Source: Thysanoteuthis rhombus
Taxonomy: Eukaryota; Mollusca; Cephalopoda; Oegopsida; Thysanoteuthidae
Reading direction: 5' to 3'
DNA length: 64,000 nucleotides
Assembly (NCBI GenBank): GCA_963457665.1
Contig: OY735209.1
Location: forward strand, 8,371,814 to 8,435,813
Shown here: piece after piece, positions 44,020 through 55,685 of the stretch
How positions within the stretch are numbered: the first letter of the stretch is position 1
Layout: the number at the start of each line of letters is the position of its first letter
Notes under the pieces: model-generated
Seen by the model: only the letters and a program-made list of their open reading frames with translations
The model's database searches: none
What the model was told of the DNA's origin: nothing
Made by a program: the position numbers and the translations under genes

Positions 44020-44345
44020 TATCATGCCAGTGCTGTGGTTTACGTTTCCGCTGTCATTTCCCATCCTTTGTTGGGTCACTGTTAACAATTAGTGTTGCAG
44101 TCTTTATATTTCTAGCACTTTCCTCAATATCTGCGCAGTTCCTTCCCTTTATCCCGATCTCCTCCAGTCTCGCCCTCAGTATCTTTGGGACAGTTCCCAG
44201 TGTGCCCACTATGACTGACACTACACTGGCTTTAATGTTCCACATCTTCTTCAGTTCTCTCGCTAGATCCTGGTATTTTTCCAGTTTTTCACTCTCCTTC
44301 CTCTTTACTCTATGGTCTGCAGGTACAGCCACATCTACTATTTGA
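44020..44345 (-). mobile_element. LINE polyprotein C-terminal domain, copy 1
   Basis: The minus strand is open for about 92 residues: VDVAVPADHRVK, EKLEKYQDLARELKKMW, SVIVGTLGTVPKIL. The arrangement DVAVPxDxRV..EK(V/I)EKYQDL..EL.R.W....PVVVGALG is a recurrent C-terminal domain of metazoan non-LTR retrotransposon proteins, located after the RT. Upstream sequence is replaced by an (ATT)n array at 44355-44440, so the RT is absent. A homologue lies at 45980-46265. The clade is not assigned. Confidence 0.7.
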
Positions 44346-44349
44346 CAGA

Positions 44350-44397
<48 letters not shown>

Positions 44398-44445
44398 GTT
44401 GTTGTTATTATTATTATCATTATTATTATTACACTCTGTACACTC
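44346..44445. repeat. (ATT)n array
   Basis: TTATTATT repeats with a TTGTTGTTG interruption at about 44397-44406. Confidence 0.95.
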
Positions 44446-44885
44446 TGGCCTTTATATAAAAATACTGAAATATCGGAAGAAAAAAAAGGGGGAGAACCAA
44501 TCGATCTGAGTCTATGCAAAATAGTAACAACACTTCGTTTTGGAAATTCAGGCATAAAAACAAATGTAGTGTACAACAGCCAAAATATTGCAGCAAAACA
44601 ACCAAGATAGGAAAAATGATTTGGATGAATCGATGTTTGACACCAACGACACCTGATCTAAGACTTTCAGGCAGATAGAACGCTGAGCAGTACAGTCGCC
44701 GAAACGCTGAGTCTGAAACAAACAAGAACCACAAGTTCAACGACGTGTCAACCACCCATATGCCTTAGTTGCGGTAGTAGTATCAGGAGAAGGAAGAAGT
44801 GGGACGTGAAGGTGCTTCACCACAAAAAACCTGGCTTCTGGTAAAAATGATTAGATAGGTTGAATTGAATTGAGTGTAATTTTTC
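44446..44885. other. Unassigned DNA
   Basis: Nothing recognised. Confidence 0.4.
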
Positions 44886-44889
44886 AATC

Positions 44890-45290
44890 AATAATTTGTT
44901 TCAGTGTATGGTTATTTTATTCGATAGGTTAGCTTTAAATGTGTCTACATAACATTTTTAGCTATAAATTTGATGGGGAATTGAAAAGTGTAGCCGAATT
45001 TTGCCAATTTTATAGCTATTTATCAATTATTAACAAATGATATGCGGCCAAAATGTGAAAACAAACGTTTGAAACGTTATCTATTGATTTGAATAGATGT
45101 TCTGTTAATGACTTCACAGCATTTAATTACATACTACTTGGCGTCACAATTTTTATTGACATCCAAACTCAAACTAATTAATTGACAGACAGAAAAGCAT
45201 CCAACAGAGACACGTTGCCATATTTAAAAAGACGAAGAGACTGGCCTGAACGAATCAATATATAGCTGTAACAATACCTCGTCTAAGGGA
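44890..45290. repeat. Dispersed repeat I, copy 2
   Basis: Collinear with 20440-20790: CATTTTTAGCTATAAATTTG, AACAAATGATATGCGGCCAA, ACAAACGTTTGAAACGTTAT, AGATGTTCTGTTAA, ACAGAAAAGCATCCAACAGA. The family is unknown; no coding capacity. Confidence 0.5.
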
Positions 45291-45623
45291 TTCTAACAAA
45301 AATCAATAGTAAAAACGAAGCTACTCAACCTCGTGCCAGGAATGGAACGTCTTACTAATTCCAGAACTAATCAGCTAGGTAATTATTTTAATTATGTTTT
45401 GATTGCTCTCCATCGAGTCTGCTGCACGACATTTCAAGCTACTCAAGACACATTGTCTGTTACTCCTTACAAAGGTTCCTGACCTTAGAGAAGCTTGTTT
45501 TCTTGTGTCATTCAGTAGATTGTTCCCGTCGTCTGCGCTTGGATTTCATTCGCTTCTTTCTTTATCTACCAGACTCTTCCAGTTAATCCTCTTATTCCCC
45601 TCCCCTTTGTCTTCTTTCTCTCC

Positions 45624-45625
<2 letters not shown>
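45291..45625. other. Unassigned DNA
   Basis: Nothing recognised. The end (45560-45626) is C/T-rich. Confidence 0.4.

Positions 45626-45626
<1 letters not shown>

Positions 45627-45712
<86 letters not shown>
45627..45712. repeat. (TTA)n array
   Basis: About 86 bases of pure TTA/ATT. On the minus strand it follows the LINE C-terminal domain at 45980-46265 and may be its expanded 3' tail. Confidence 0.95.
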
Positions 45713-45979
45713 CATTGGTGAGCGACGTTCGAATCTTATTTTGTTTTTCTTTGCAGAACGCATGTTTTTAAATTTGCTTCACATTTGAATTTTGACTCAA
45801 GATGTTATACTAATATATCGAACATTTTCCTTTTTTCGTTCTGTTATATTCATTACATCATATTTTTTTAAGCTTCAAAATAGTTTCATTTTTCTTTGTC
45901 TTTCGTTAGTTTCAATCTTCAAGCCGTTCTTCGTATGGGAATTTTTTTCAGTTCTGGAACAAGTTTTTTTTTTATATAT

Positions 45980-46268
45980 TCATGCCGGATATATGGTGCT
46001 TACAGGGATAGATTATGTGATGACCATGTTCTGCAGCTTCCCCATTGTTTTCAGAGACTTCAGCGCTGGACAATCTCAATTCTCTCTCGAATATCCCATT
46101 CTGCCGATCTCCATTCCAGTTCTATTGGGATGATTCTAAGTGTGTACACTATCATTGACATGGCCGTAATCTTTATGTCCCACAGTCTTCTCAGTTTTCG
46201 GGCGAGGTCCTGGTATTTTTCAAACTTTCAATTTACTCTAATCATGACCCTATGGTCCACGATGTGAT
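45980..46268 (-). mobile_element. LINE polyprotein C-terminal domain, copy 2
   Basis: The minus strand reads HIVDHRVMIRVN, stop, KFEKYQDLARKLRRLWDIKI, TAMSMIVYTLRIIPIEL. It is collinear with copy 1 at 44020-44345 but more decayed, with G-to-other changes in the VGTLG block. Together they show a family present at least twice within 2 kb. Confidence 0.65.
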
Positions 46269-46379
46269 ACGTCCTTCTGTCCTTGTCTAAGGCAATCAAA
46301 TTTGTTTCTGCCTCGATTGTGGTGTGGACCCGATATCAAATTCCAATGGTTTTAATTTTTGGTTTTGAGGACTTTTTTC

Positions 46380-46535
46380 CGTTCTCTTCTTTCTACATCC
46401 TTTTCTTTATGATTAATTCTCTACCCTTTCTTTTTCTCTCTTCTTTTTGACCCTTTTTTCTTTCTCTCCTTTCTTTTTTCTTCTTTCTTCTCTTTTCTTT
46501 CTTTTTCTCCCTTCCTCTTTTTGATCTTTTTTCAT
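46380..46535. repeat. Polypyrimidine tract
   Basis: About 150 bases rich in CTTT/TTCT. Confidence 0.8.
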
Positions 46536-46594
46536 AAGATATATATCTAATCAACTATCAATGGTATCTTGTTTTCATCATTGGAAATACCACC

Positions 46595-46596
<2 letters not shown>

Positions 46597-46671
<75 letters not shown>
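46597..46671. repeat. (TA)n array
   Basis: About 74 bases of alternating TA. Confidence 0.95.
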
Positions 46672-46672
<1 letters not shown>

Positions 46673-47355
46673 GATGTTATGATAAGACCTTGAATGATCG
46701 AAAAAAAAGGTCATTGATAGTTGATTCCGAAGAAATAAATACAAGTTGTTTGTAAACTCAATATTTATCAATGTTTCACCCCATCCGAATTAGACAAGGA
46801 TACAAAATTAAATACTAACACTCATTTTACATTTTCACCTCATCCGTTAATTTCTTATCCAGGGAAACATGTTGATAAATTCTTGATTTTATAAACTATT
46901 TATGTTCCTTTCCACTTTGCTGACTATTTATATCATAAGGAGGACAGTCGATTCAAGAGTAATTACTGATTGTCTACTATTAGAATACGGTTTGGTTTCG
47001 TCCGGACACAAATAGAAACTTGATTCTGTTGGAGGATAATTACTTTTATCTGTGAAAATCTGGAATGTTTTTACGACGGAAATCAAGCTGTAAGGTTAGT
47101 AATCTTTTGGATTTGGGGTCAAATTCTTTTGTTCAATATGTTGCTTGACTATCGACTCGAAGAGAATGATTCTAATGTTTATTAGTGTTCGGACCAATGA
47201 CGTCAGGGTAGGTTTGCATTGGTCCAAGGTTAAAAAGAATGATAACGAATCTAATGGTTGCACTGGCTAAACGCTTGTCGGGTGGGGCATAAATACACGA
47301 GTACCATCCGTCGTTCTATTTACGGATCCCCCATCGTCTAATTACTAAATAGATC
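46672..47355. other. Unassigned DNA with a hairpin at 47193-47227
   Basis: GGACCAATG and CATTGGTCC form a perfect 9-bp inverted repeat around a 17-base spacer containing TGACGTCA-like ATGACGTCAG. Otherwise nothing recognised. Confidence 0.4.
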
Positions 47356-47359
47356 CTTT

Positions 47360-47535
47360 GATACATGCTGCATCAATATGCTTAGATAAAACAAAATACC
47401 ATATATTGAAGACTACCCCTAAAACGAAACAGCAGGCTCGATATGAGACTCGTAGCTCGAGGGGGTATGGTGTTTGAGCAGGACTGCTGGGAGAGGCAGA
47501 GTAAAATAACTGTTTTGTTTTCTTATAAAGTTCCA
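47360..47535. repeat. Dispersed repeat E, copy 2
   Basis: TGGTGTTTGAGCAGGACTGC and ATAACTGTTTTGTTTTCTTA match 13077-13130. Left blocks (AAACAAAATACCATATATTG) may match 13010-13040. Confidence 0.45.
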
Positions 47536-48190
47536 TTGAAAACTACTGATGTGAAAATTCCGCTTATAGTACTATGAGATCGAATTCTATGGGGAAAAAA
47601 TGAATCCCTTTTAACATCTTTTGGTCGAAAGTTATTGAAGACTAATTGATTTGCATTACATAAATGAAATAAACTAATGAAAAGAAGCAAAAACATTTCT
47701 GTATGTAAGACCTTTAGTTGAAATTTACGTGGTAATATCTTAAATGCTTCAAGATTGAATAACTTTCTCTATTAATAAAAGAAGAACTCTTTAGCAACAT
47801 CTTCGATACATGAAGCTGTAAAACTTTCCAGACATCTGTTCGAAAAAAAAATTTTAGAATTATAACTTTCAGAAATGAATCAATTGTATTGAATAAGAGG
47901 AATGAAGCCTTAGCTGAATGTCGACTCAAAGAAAGGTTCAAAATAAAAGATAAATAAACCAATGATCCTACGATTGGAAAATTGATATAATGGTAAAAAT
48001 AAAAGAATATCAACATTCTAAGTTGAATAGATAAAACCACAAAAAACGGTTGAAGAATGACATCTATGCCATGAAATCAGCAATACATCTTTACGCGTAT
48101 AAATACAAATGAAAATAATTGAATTGATTAGTCGATGAGATAACCTAATAAATCAGACCATTGTTTTGCAATTAAAAAGCCTCTTCACTA
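47536..48190. other. Unassigned A+T-rich DNA
   Basis: Nothing recognised. Confidence 0.4.
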
Positions 48191-48193
<3 letters not shown>

Positions 48194-48274
<81 letters not shown>

Positions 48275-48368
48275 ATATATGTATATATATATATATATAT
48301 GCGTGTGTGTATATATATGCGTTTGAGTATATACATATATATATATATATATGCACACGTATATAAAC

Positions 48369-48409
<41 letters not shown>

Positions 48410-48425
48410 TATGTGTGTGTGTTTG
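48194..48425. repeat. Compound (TA)/(TG)n array
   Basis: Alternating TA (48194-48256), TG (48256-48275), then several further TA blocks interleaved with GTGTGT and ATGCGT to 48425. The longest mixed alternating purine-pyrimidine region in the window. Confidence 0.95.
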
Positions 48426-48536
48426 TATGTACGAGTTTTTCTGAATAGATGGATAAATTTGGTAGATATGTATTTCAAGGTGGTGTGAAACCAAGCTTGG
48501 TAATTATCAATATCGATATCTATCTATCAATCTACT

Positions 48537-48539
<3 letters not shown>

Positions 48540-48574
<35 letters not shown>

Positions 48575-48585
48575 ACACACACACA
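48540..48585. repeat. (AC)n array
   Basis: About 45 bases of AC with one AT interruption. Confidence 0.95.
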
Positions 48586-48673
48586 TAGATATGTATTGAT
48601 AAGTGAATAAATAGATAGATATTGATATTTACAAAGCTTTGTTTCGCACAACCTCAGAATATTTATGCAAAAA

Positions 48674-48676
<3 letters not shown>

Positions 48677-48723
<47 letters not shown>
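48677..48723. repeat. (TA)n array
   Basis: About 46 bases of alternating TA. Confidence 0.95.
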
Positions 48724-48724
<1 letters not shown>

Positions 48725-49438
48725 TAGCATATGGATTCTACAGCAAGACACTTCCGGGTTGACTATAGTTGGAATTTTTAATTATTTCATCCAAATTATT
48801 CTCTTCATTTTTACTGTTTTCATTAGACATCATTGAACCAGAAAAAAATGTACAATGATGAATCAAATGAAAGCAATGATCTTTTTGTAATTCCAGCACA
48901 CTAAAATAGTCAAAATAGAAAATAAAAGCAAATTAAGCGTCTAGTTCAAACTCTGTGTGCATCCAATTAAGCAACATTATGTTTCTGCACTTCCCGTCAG
49001 CCATTTTGAGTGTGTTTTTTTTTTCCTCTAATGAATGGCTGGTCACGATTCCCTCCGTTATATTCAGTGAGGATTAAATCTTTTGATAACGACTGACGCT
49101 CAGTGTGCTGGCATATGTTCAATGAATTGTGATGTATCAAAAGTATTTTCATTTAGATTGCTGACTTTTTCAGCTAAAGATTTTAAATGATCCCGTGTGC
49201 CATATGCCGATTCATACAAACTATCAAAGTTTTTTGCTGCCTTTCGGCAGCTCATTCAGTGGGAATTAAGGTAATTAACTACGTTCTTTTCTTATCCGTT
49301 GAATTGACGTTCGTCAAATTAAGTTCTTGCCGAAGGGCAACAAAAATTGTGTGAAAAATAAAAGTATGTACCACACAAAATTCAACATGCATGTCTGTTT
49401 TTGATAATGGTGTCAAAGTATGAAACTATCGGAATGTA
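48724..49438. other. Unassigned DNA, partly possible mariner remains
   Basis: Lies on the 3' side of the mariner fragment at 49440-49806. I could not identify the catalytic domain here. TGCCTTTCGGCAGCTC near 49240 and TGCCGAAGGGCAAC near 49330 are related short inverted strings. Confidence 0.35.
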
Positions 49439-49439
49439 A

Positions 49440-49806
49440 AAGTATTTTTGTTTTCAATTAACTCGAGGGTCCCTGTATATTTTTTAAGCTCATGTAACTC
49501 TCTACATATGGTATCTTTCGATATTCCCTGCTCATCTGAAAGTTTTTGAGTGTTGGTGGTTGAGTTCTCCTCTATTTCGCATTTCAGACCATCGTGACCG
49601 ACAACTGATGGTCGTCCATTTCTGGGCTTTATTTCAAGAGACGTATCACTGCCATTGAAACACTCTGACTAGTTATGAGCAGTATGGTCGGATATTATTT
49701 AATTTCCTTCTACTTCCGAAATTCTCTGATAAGCTTCAGAGGATCTGAGGCCAACTTTGAAATAATGCTTCAAGATCACCAGAATCTCAATACTTGGATC
49801 TGCCAT
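49440..49806 (-). mobile_element. mariner transposase N-terminal (DNA-binding) fragment
   Basis: An ATG at 49806 (minus) opens ADPSIEILVILKHYFKVGLR then EAYQRISEVEGN and a stop. After a decayed link come SDTSLEIKPRNGRPSVVGHD, LKCEIEEN, TQKLSDEQGISKDTICRELH and LIENKN. This is the paired helix-turn-helix region of mariner transposases, including the (G)DTSLEDxPRSGRPS linker. The catalytic domain is not visible downstream. At least two stops. Very likely a fossil of the same broad group as 57447-57790. Confidence 0.8.
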
Positions 49807-49832
49807 TATATCATCTATAACAAAAAGTACAG

Positions 49833-49913
49833 TAGATTATTATTATTATTATCGTTATTATCATTATCATTATTATTAAATAATAATAATGATAATAATG
49901 ATAATAATAATAA
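49833..49913. repeat. Palindromic (ATT)n/(AAT)n tract
   Basis: ATTATTATTATCGTTATTATC ... AAATAATAATAATGATAATA ... forms an imperfect hairpin of about 76 bases centred near 49878. It lies just outside the 5' end of the mariner fragment, where a terminal inverted repeat might be expected. Confidence 0.8.
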
Positions 49914-50320
49914 TACAGTGAAGTCATAGATAGTCCATCTTTACATGAAATAAGGCTTGAAGTAAAAGTCTGTATCAAGCAAGAATACTTTTTAATATTT
50001 GTATGCTTTATAGGCTCCCAAACGGCTGCAACCTCAATTAGAGTAAAAGGTTGGCGTGATCCCAGGATGAACATAAGATAAGCGTCACTGACTTTTGGTG
50101 ACCACTAAAGATCAATTTGGGGTCAGGTCAATTTTGGTATTTTCAATTCCAAAGGAGATGACGAATTTTCCATCAATTTCGTGTGCAGGCCCGAACAGTG
50201 GGTAGACCCTTTATTCAACATGTACCCCCGAATTAATTTTTGAAATCTGTATTAAATTTAAAAACTCTCCTGTGTTTCTATGTTCAGAATTTTTTCCTTG
50301 GGCAACAGCATGCACTTAAG
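49914..50320. other. Unassigned DNA
   Basis: Nothing recognised. Confidence 0.4.
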
Positions 50321-50322
50321 CT

Positions 50323-51025
<703 letters not shown>

Positions 51026-51027
51026 GA

Positions 51028-51175
51028 TTTATTTTTAGTGCAAGAAAGAGTGAATAAATTTTTCGTAACCAATATCTCTTTCTGGATTTTTTTCATTTTC
51101 AAGTTCTGAAACAAATTATTTTTAGTGCGCTAAAGAATGAATAAATTTTCCATGACCAATATCTTTTTCATGTCT
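51028..51175. repeat. Local tandem duplication, period about 88 bp
   Basis: ATTTTTAGTGCAAGAAAGAG, TGAATAAATTTTTCGTAACC, AATATCTCTTTCTGG (51030-51085) is repeated as ATTTTTAGTGCGCTAAAGAA, TGAATAAATTTTCCATGACC, AATATCTTTTTCATG (51118-51173). Confidence 0.75.
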
Positions 51176-52412
51176 TCTTTTTTCAAAGGCTTCTGCCTGT
51201 TTTGCTTTTGTTCAGAATGGACACATATTGGATTCCTAGACGTGGAGCACTGGCGTAATTCCTGCACCCTCTCCCTTTCTGTTGAATGACAGCTTCTCAT
51301 AACAGACAAGACATTCTGAAATGCGATAGAGATCAACTAGTTCAATGGTAGTCCATCAAGTTCAAAACGATCGCCGAAATCCTTCCCCCAACTCTCAGCC
51401 TCTTCTTCTCTTTGGCTATTCGACTCTTTCCTGTCGACTGCCTCGTTTATTTATTGGAATCCAATAACACGTGGATCCGTCAATGGACAATAGGGTCAAA
51501 ATTTGATAAGGCTCGTAATGAGCGACTAGAAAATATCCCAGACAGATATTGTACTCTTCGGTAATAACTGCCGGTACATTCGGGGGGGATGGTAACAGAA
51601 ATAAGCTTTTGGGAGGTAGCGATAAAATACAGCCGATCTCAACAGATGACTTAGGAGAGATAATCAAGTCTTTAATTCAAAATCATTCCATTATGCAGTA
51701 TATCTTTAATATCCTTGATACAACTTTTATATTCTTATATCATTCCTTGGTAGGTGTGAAAGATTCCAGACGAAATCTTTTATTGATATATCTTCATACC
51801 ATCATTATTCAATCACAGGATTGTTTCCACTGGTCCTATATGACGTCATGCCACCTTTCAGGTTCTGTTGTGCATTCTATCTCAGAAGTGCAACTCCAGT
51901 TTTGATTCGTTGGATTCTTTGAGATTTTTTTTTTTCGATATCGTGAATTTGTTGAAACCACCAACAAGACAAAGACCGTTGCACGTAACAAAGCAAGTGA
52001 TCGTTTGAAAGTAACAAGTTTAGAGAAGAGGCCCGTCTCAGTTCCATGATTAATTGCTGCAGCCAATCTGCAAACTGAAACTAAAAAAATTCTTGTAGCA
52101 AAACATTAGTAGACTTTCTTGAACAGAAAAAAATTATTTTCGAAATGTTCAAACAGACCAATTGCTCTCTTCAGCATGGAGCAAGAACTGTTTTTTTTAC
52201 CCAGGTTCCAGCTGTTATCTGTCAGGAATTTCATTTGAATCCCATCAATTGCAGTGACGAACCTGTCCCAAATAGATCCTGTTCAATTTGAAACGTTAAA
52301 GGCTTCCTTGAGTGCAAGCCATGATTTTCACCTTTTCGATTCAAGAAATAAATTCATTTTTCCTTGTCACTGACTCAGGCTCAATCTCTCTTGGGATTCA
52401 AAGCTTCACTAG
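51176..52412. other. Unassigned DNA
   Basis: The plus-strand 118-residue frame (51549-51905) and minus-strand frames here resemble nothing I know. Confidence 0.4.
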
Positions 52413-52415
52413 TAT

Positions 52416-52605
52416 ATGCCGAAATCCCTTGAACATGGGCTTCACGAGGCCAGTACTTTCTGAAGTTGTCTAATTTTTCTCGTCATCTTATATTTTGTCG
52501 ACTAGGATTTCGTATTTCTCTGGGAATCTACTTTGTGAGTCTTGATGTCTTGCGGTTGTCTGACATTCTTGCAACATGACCAGCCCATTGCCATTTGTTT
52601 TCCGT
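52416..52605 (-). mobile_element. RTE-type LINE (lineage A), short 3' fragment
   Basis: Minus-strand blocks QMAMGWSCCKNV (the WQWAGHVAR position), QPQDIKTHKVDSQRNTKS (decayed WIPRDHxRN) and a KLDNFRKYWPREAHVQG-like block near 52440-52480 follow lineage A order. Frames shift repeatedly. Both ends are truncated. Confidence 0.6.
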
Positions 52606-52970
52606 ATGATTTCTATGTCTTTTCCCATGCTGACCTTGAAGGGAAAGGCAATACTGGTCAAAGTTCATTTCCTGAAGTTCATGTGGAAGTTAGCTTCTGA
52701 ATTTTTCCTAGGTTTGGTAAAAGATGAACTACAGTCACCTGATTATAGAGACCATAAAAGAGTTTATAACCATCAAATACGCTGAGAAATCTATGTGTTA
52801 ACGCATAAATACACAAGCAAACTCAACACCTGTGCGCAATATCGATTCTCTCTATGTAATTTGATATTATAAACATGTTGTATGAATAATACTAATGTAC
52901 TTCATGGCTCACTCATTGCATTTAGAGATATCTACATACACAATCAATTATCTGTATGTACTATTACCCC
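52606..52970. other. Unassigned DNA
   Basis: Nothing recognised. Confidence 0.4.
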
Positions 52971-52974
52971 ACTA

Positions 52975-53100
52975 TCTCTCTCTGTCTCTCTCTTTCTCTT
53001 TCTCTTTCCCTCTCTCTCTCTCTATCTATCTATCTATATTTATCTCTCTATCAATCTATGTAATAATATATGTATATATAGAGAGAGAGATGGAGAAAGA
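52975..53100. repeat. (CT)n, (CTAT)n and (GA)n patches
   Basis: CT-rich to 53020, CTAT repeats to 53060, then GAGAGAGA at about 53080. Confidence 0.9.
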
Positions 53101-53273
53101 GGAAATAAGTAAACTCTCGCATTTTCTGAATAAATCTTTTTATCTCTTACATTTATTTGATCCTTCTGAGGGAAAACTAGTACTTATATATTATCATACC
53201 TGTTTCATAAGGTGCTCAATACATTTAACATTAGAACATTAAGTTGATTGAGAGTTGAGCATGTAAATAAGTA

Positions 53274-53312
53274 TGTGTGTGCGCGCGTGCGTGTGTGTGT
53301 GTGTGTGTGTTT
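53274..53312. repeat. (GT)n array with GCGCGC core
   Basis: TGTGTGTGCGCGCGTGCGTG followed by GTGTGTGT; Z-DNA-prone. Confidence 0.95.
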
Positions 53313-53627
53313 GGTAGTGCGCTCATTATTTATCATTAGATTTTCGTCAAACTAGTTCTACTACCAGACACAGGGAGATTTGGTTGAAATTCAGCGAAGG
53401 CATCAAGGGTTTCCGAATGGCCTCATGAGGAAGTCCGGCTGTATGTTTGTCATAACATGTCGAGTGCACTCCTCCACCTGATCCAGAGTGTATAGTTTGA
53501 TGTGTTACACCCCTTTCTTTTGCTCAACCCCACAGACGGAAGTCACGGGGCGTATGGCCAGGGCTTCGTACACGCCATTCATTTCTAATTGTCAATTCAC
53601 ACCCACAATGTGCGTATATATCTATCA

Positions 53628-53698
<71 letters not shown>
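53628..53698. repeat. (TA)n array
   Basis: About 70 bases of alternating TA; downstream 53700-54000 has scattered short ATATAT and GTGTGT runs. Confidence 0.95.
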
Positions 53699-53699
<1 letters not shown>

Positions 53700-54650
53700 A
53701 AATGTAAAGCGAAAATGATATGGTTATAAGTACATAACTATATATACGTATGTTTTTATTCATATGTTCATATATGTATTCATATTCATAAGAATATATG
53801 ATATGTGCTCGAATAACTATACTCACACACATGTATAAAATGCGGTTATATTTGCCCAAATGTATATACATATATGTGTGTGTGCGTCTGTGTCTGTTTT
53901 TGTTCATGCGCATTTCTAACTACATAACAGGAAAAGGTGTATGTATATGAGTGTGTGTGTGTTTGTATATCATGCACACATTTTTATGGATATATATACA
54001 TAAAATTAGATTCTAATATTTGCAAAAGTATGTATTTTTGTATTCTCAGTTACACGTACTTTATATATTTAGGTTTGTCATTCTGCATTGTAATCTTCTA
54101 TTCGTGTTCATTTACATGGAAAGAGTCATGGGATTGATAGAAAATCTATTTGTTTTCATTCTTACATTTGCAGAAGGCTATTATAAAGTTCTTTTATTTT
54201 CCCATACGTATGTGTTGGAGTGCGTGAAAAACTAGCCTCTTATCTATGAAAGATCAGCTTAATATTTCCAAAGTCGTATTTTTAATCTTCTCAAACAAAG
54301 AAGCATGCATTGAACTTCCGTTTGCTGGAGAGAAAAAAACTGTGGGGGAGGGGAAACAAAAACAAAGGCGTAGAAATCAAACAAACAACAACAACAACAA
54401 TAACAAAAGCCCACCAAACACTTCCTACGCTTCTTTGAAAATATGGCGTCCGTGTTCCGCGAAGTTGGCAAGACGGAATGAAAGGACGCTAGGCTTTATT
54501 TCAAAAAAGAAATCTTGGTTGTTTGTCATTCTATTCTTTTACATGATACAGCATTAAAAATTTAAACTACTTGAAATCAAAAGCGTTTGTATCCGATGAA
54601 GACAATTTGAATCCCCTGAGCACTGAATAAAATGCAGTCAGGTTGCTTTC
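53700..54650. other. Unassigned A+T-rich DNA
   Basis: (CAA)n-like patch at 54375-54405. No gene recognised. Confidence 0.4.
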
Positions 54651-54651
54651 G

Positions 54652-54735
54652 ACAATAGTTCCCAAACCAACGGTCGCGACCCAATTGAGGGTCTGAAAGA
54701 TGCTCTGTAGAGCCTTAGGTTACTTTGACGGGGGG
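54652..54735. mobile_element. hAT-like terminal fragment
   Basis: CAATAGTTCCCAAACCAACG followed by GTCGCGACCCAATTGAGGG resembles the CAGTGGTTCCCAACC..GGTCGCGACCCC type of hAT non-autonomous terminus. No right end was found before repeat A begins at 54763. Confidence 0.45.
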
Positions 54736-54762
54736 AAAATAATGATACAACTTATAAATAAG

Positions 54763-55180
54763 ACTGGTTTGTCACAAAATGAATAACGTCATGCAACCAT
54801 AGTCTTTTAGCAGCATTCGCTGGGGGTAATCAATTAAAAAAATCAATCGATTGAGAAAGAAAGTGATCTATGAATAAGCTACTTCTCTCATCATTTTGAT
54901 GGGCAGTGATCACTAAAAAAATGTACGAATTTTAATGAATCAAGCGGGCACAAACCAAGGAATTGATTTAGCATAAACTCACATTGCAAATTAAACAACT
55001 TCTGTCAAAAATAATTTATTAAGAAGTAAATGTTCAAATTTTCAGCCCTCTTGCTCTACTGGTACAGTCTGTGCGCGTGATACTGACATGCATACATAGC
55101 CAGCCTAAATTGAAAACAGAAAGAAACCTATGTTGACAGTTTTTGATGACAGTTCAGTTTGATTGGTTTGAATAGAAAAA
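54763..55180 (+). repeat. Repeat A, near full-length copy
   Basis: AGACTGGTTTGTCACAAAAT, CAGCATTCGCTGGGGGTAAT, GAATAAGCTACTTCTCTCAT, GATGGGCAGTGATCACTAAA, then CTCTTGCTCTACTGGTACAG (tRNA-like) and GAAAGAAACCTATGTTGACA, GTTTTTGATGACAGTTCAGT. Collinear with 30809-31255 and 35455-35935. Confidence 0.7.
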
Positions 55181-55683
55181 TATCTGGGGAGATGAACGAA
55201 GTAAAAATGAAAAGATAACAAAAATGTCGAGAGTAAAAAATGGTGCAAATTTATTTACATCACAATTTTGAAATATGGAGCGACATTGTGTCTCGGAGAC
55301 AAGAAAATAGTTGCAAATAATGATGCATTAACAAATATATAAAAACTCTTGACATATTCCAGTGTGTTTACGTTTGACATTTGTACTTGCTTATTAAGTT
55401 ATTGTAAAGTTCAGTAAAATTTATCGGATAGAATCAAAAGAAGGAAAACAGTAATTATGTTTCTGCACTGAGGTTGGTCAGACCCCCCCAAAATATGTGT
55501 TCCGGATGAAGGCCAAATAAACTGCGAAACTCTGGTTTACGTTTTCTAACCTTAGTAACTGAGCGTCTGAATCGTTTTCTGTCTTTACACAGTCGTAAAT
55601 ACTCGTAGATACATAAATAAGTTTCAATGAACACAAAAATAGGTTTGTACAAATAGAATATGAAAACGAAAAGGCTCAGAACC
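55181..55683. other. Unassigned DNA
   Basis: Nothing recognised. Confidence 0.4.
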
Positions 55684-55685
55684 TC

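Noticed and set aside
44054-44332. 92-residue open frame as a possible host gene exon
   Set aside because: It matches the recurrent C-terminal domain of LINE proteins and has a decayed homologue 1.7 kb away.
48153-48494. 113-residue Tyr/Ile/His frame resembling a secreted repeat protein
   Set aside because: Reads through (TA)n and (TG)n microsatellites; both strands are equally open.
51549-51905. 118-residue frame as a gene
   Set aside because: No family resemblance, no homologous repeat and no promoter context; chance in DNA with few stops cannot be excluded.
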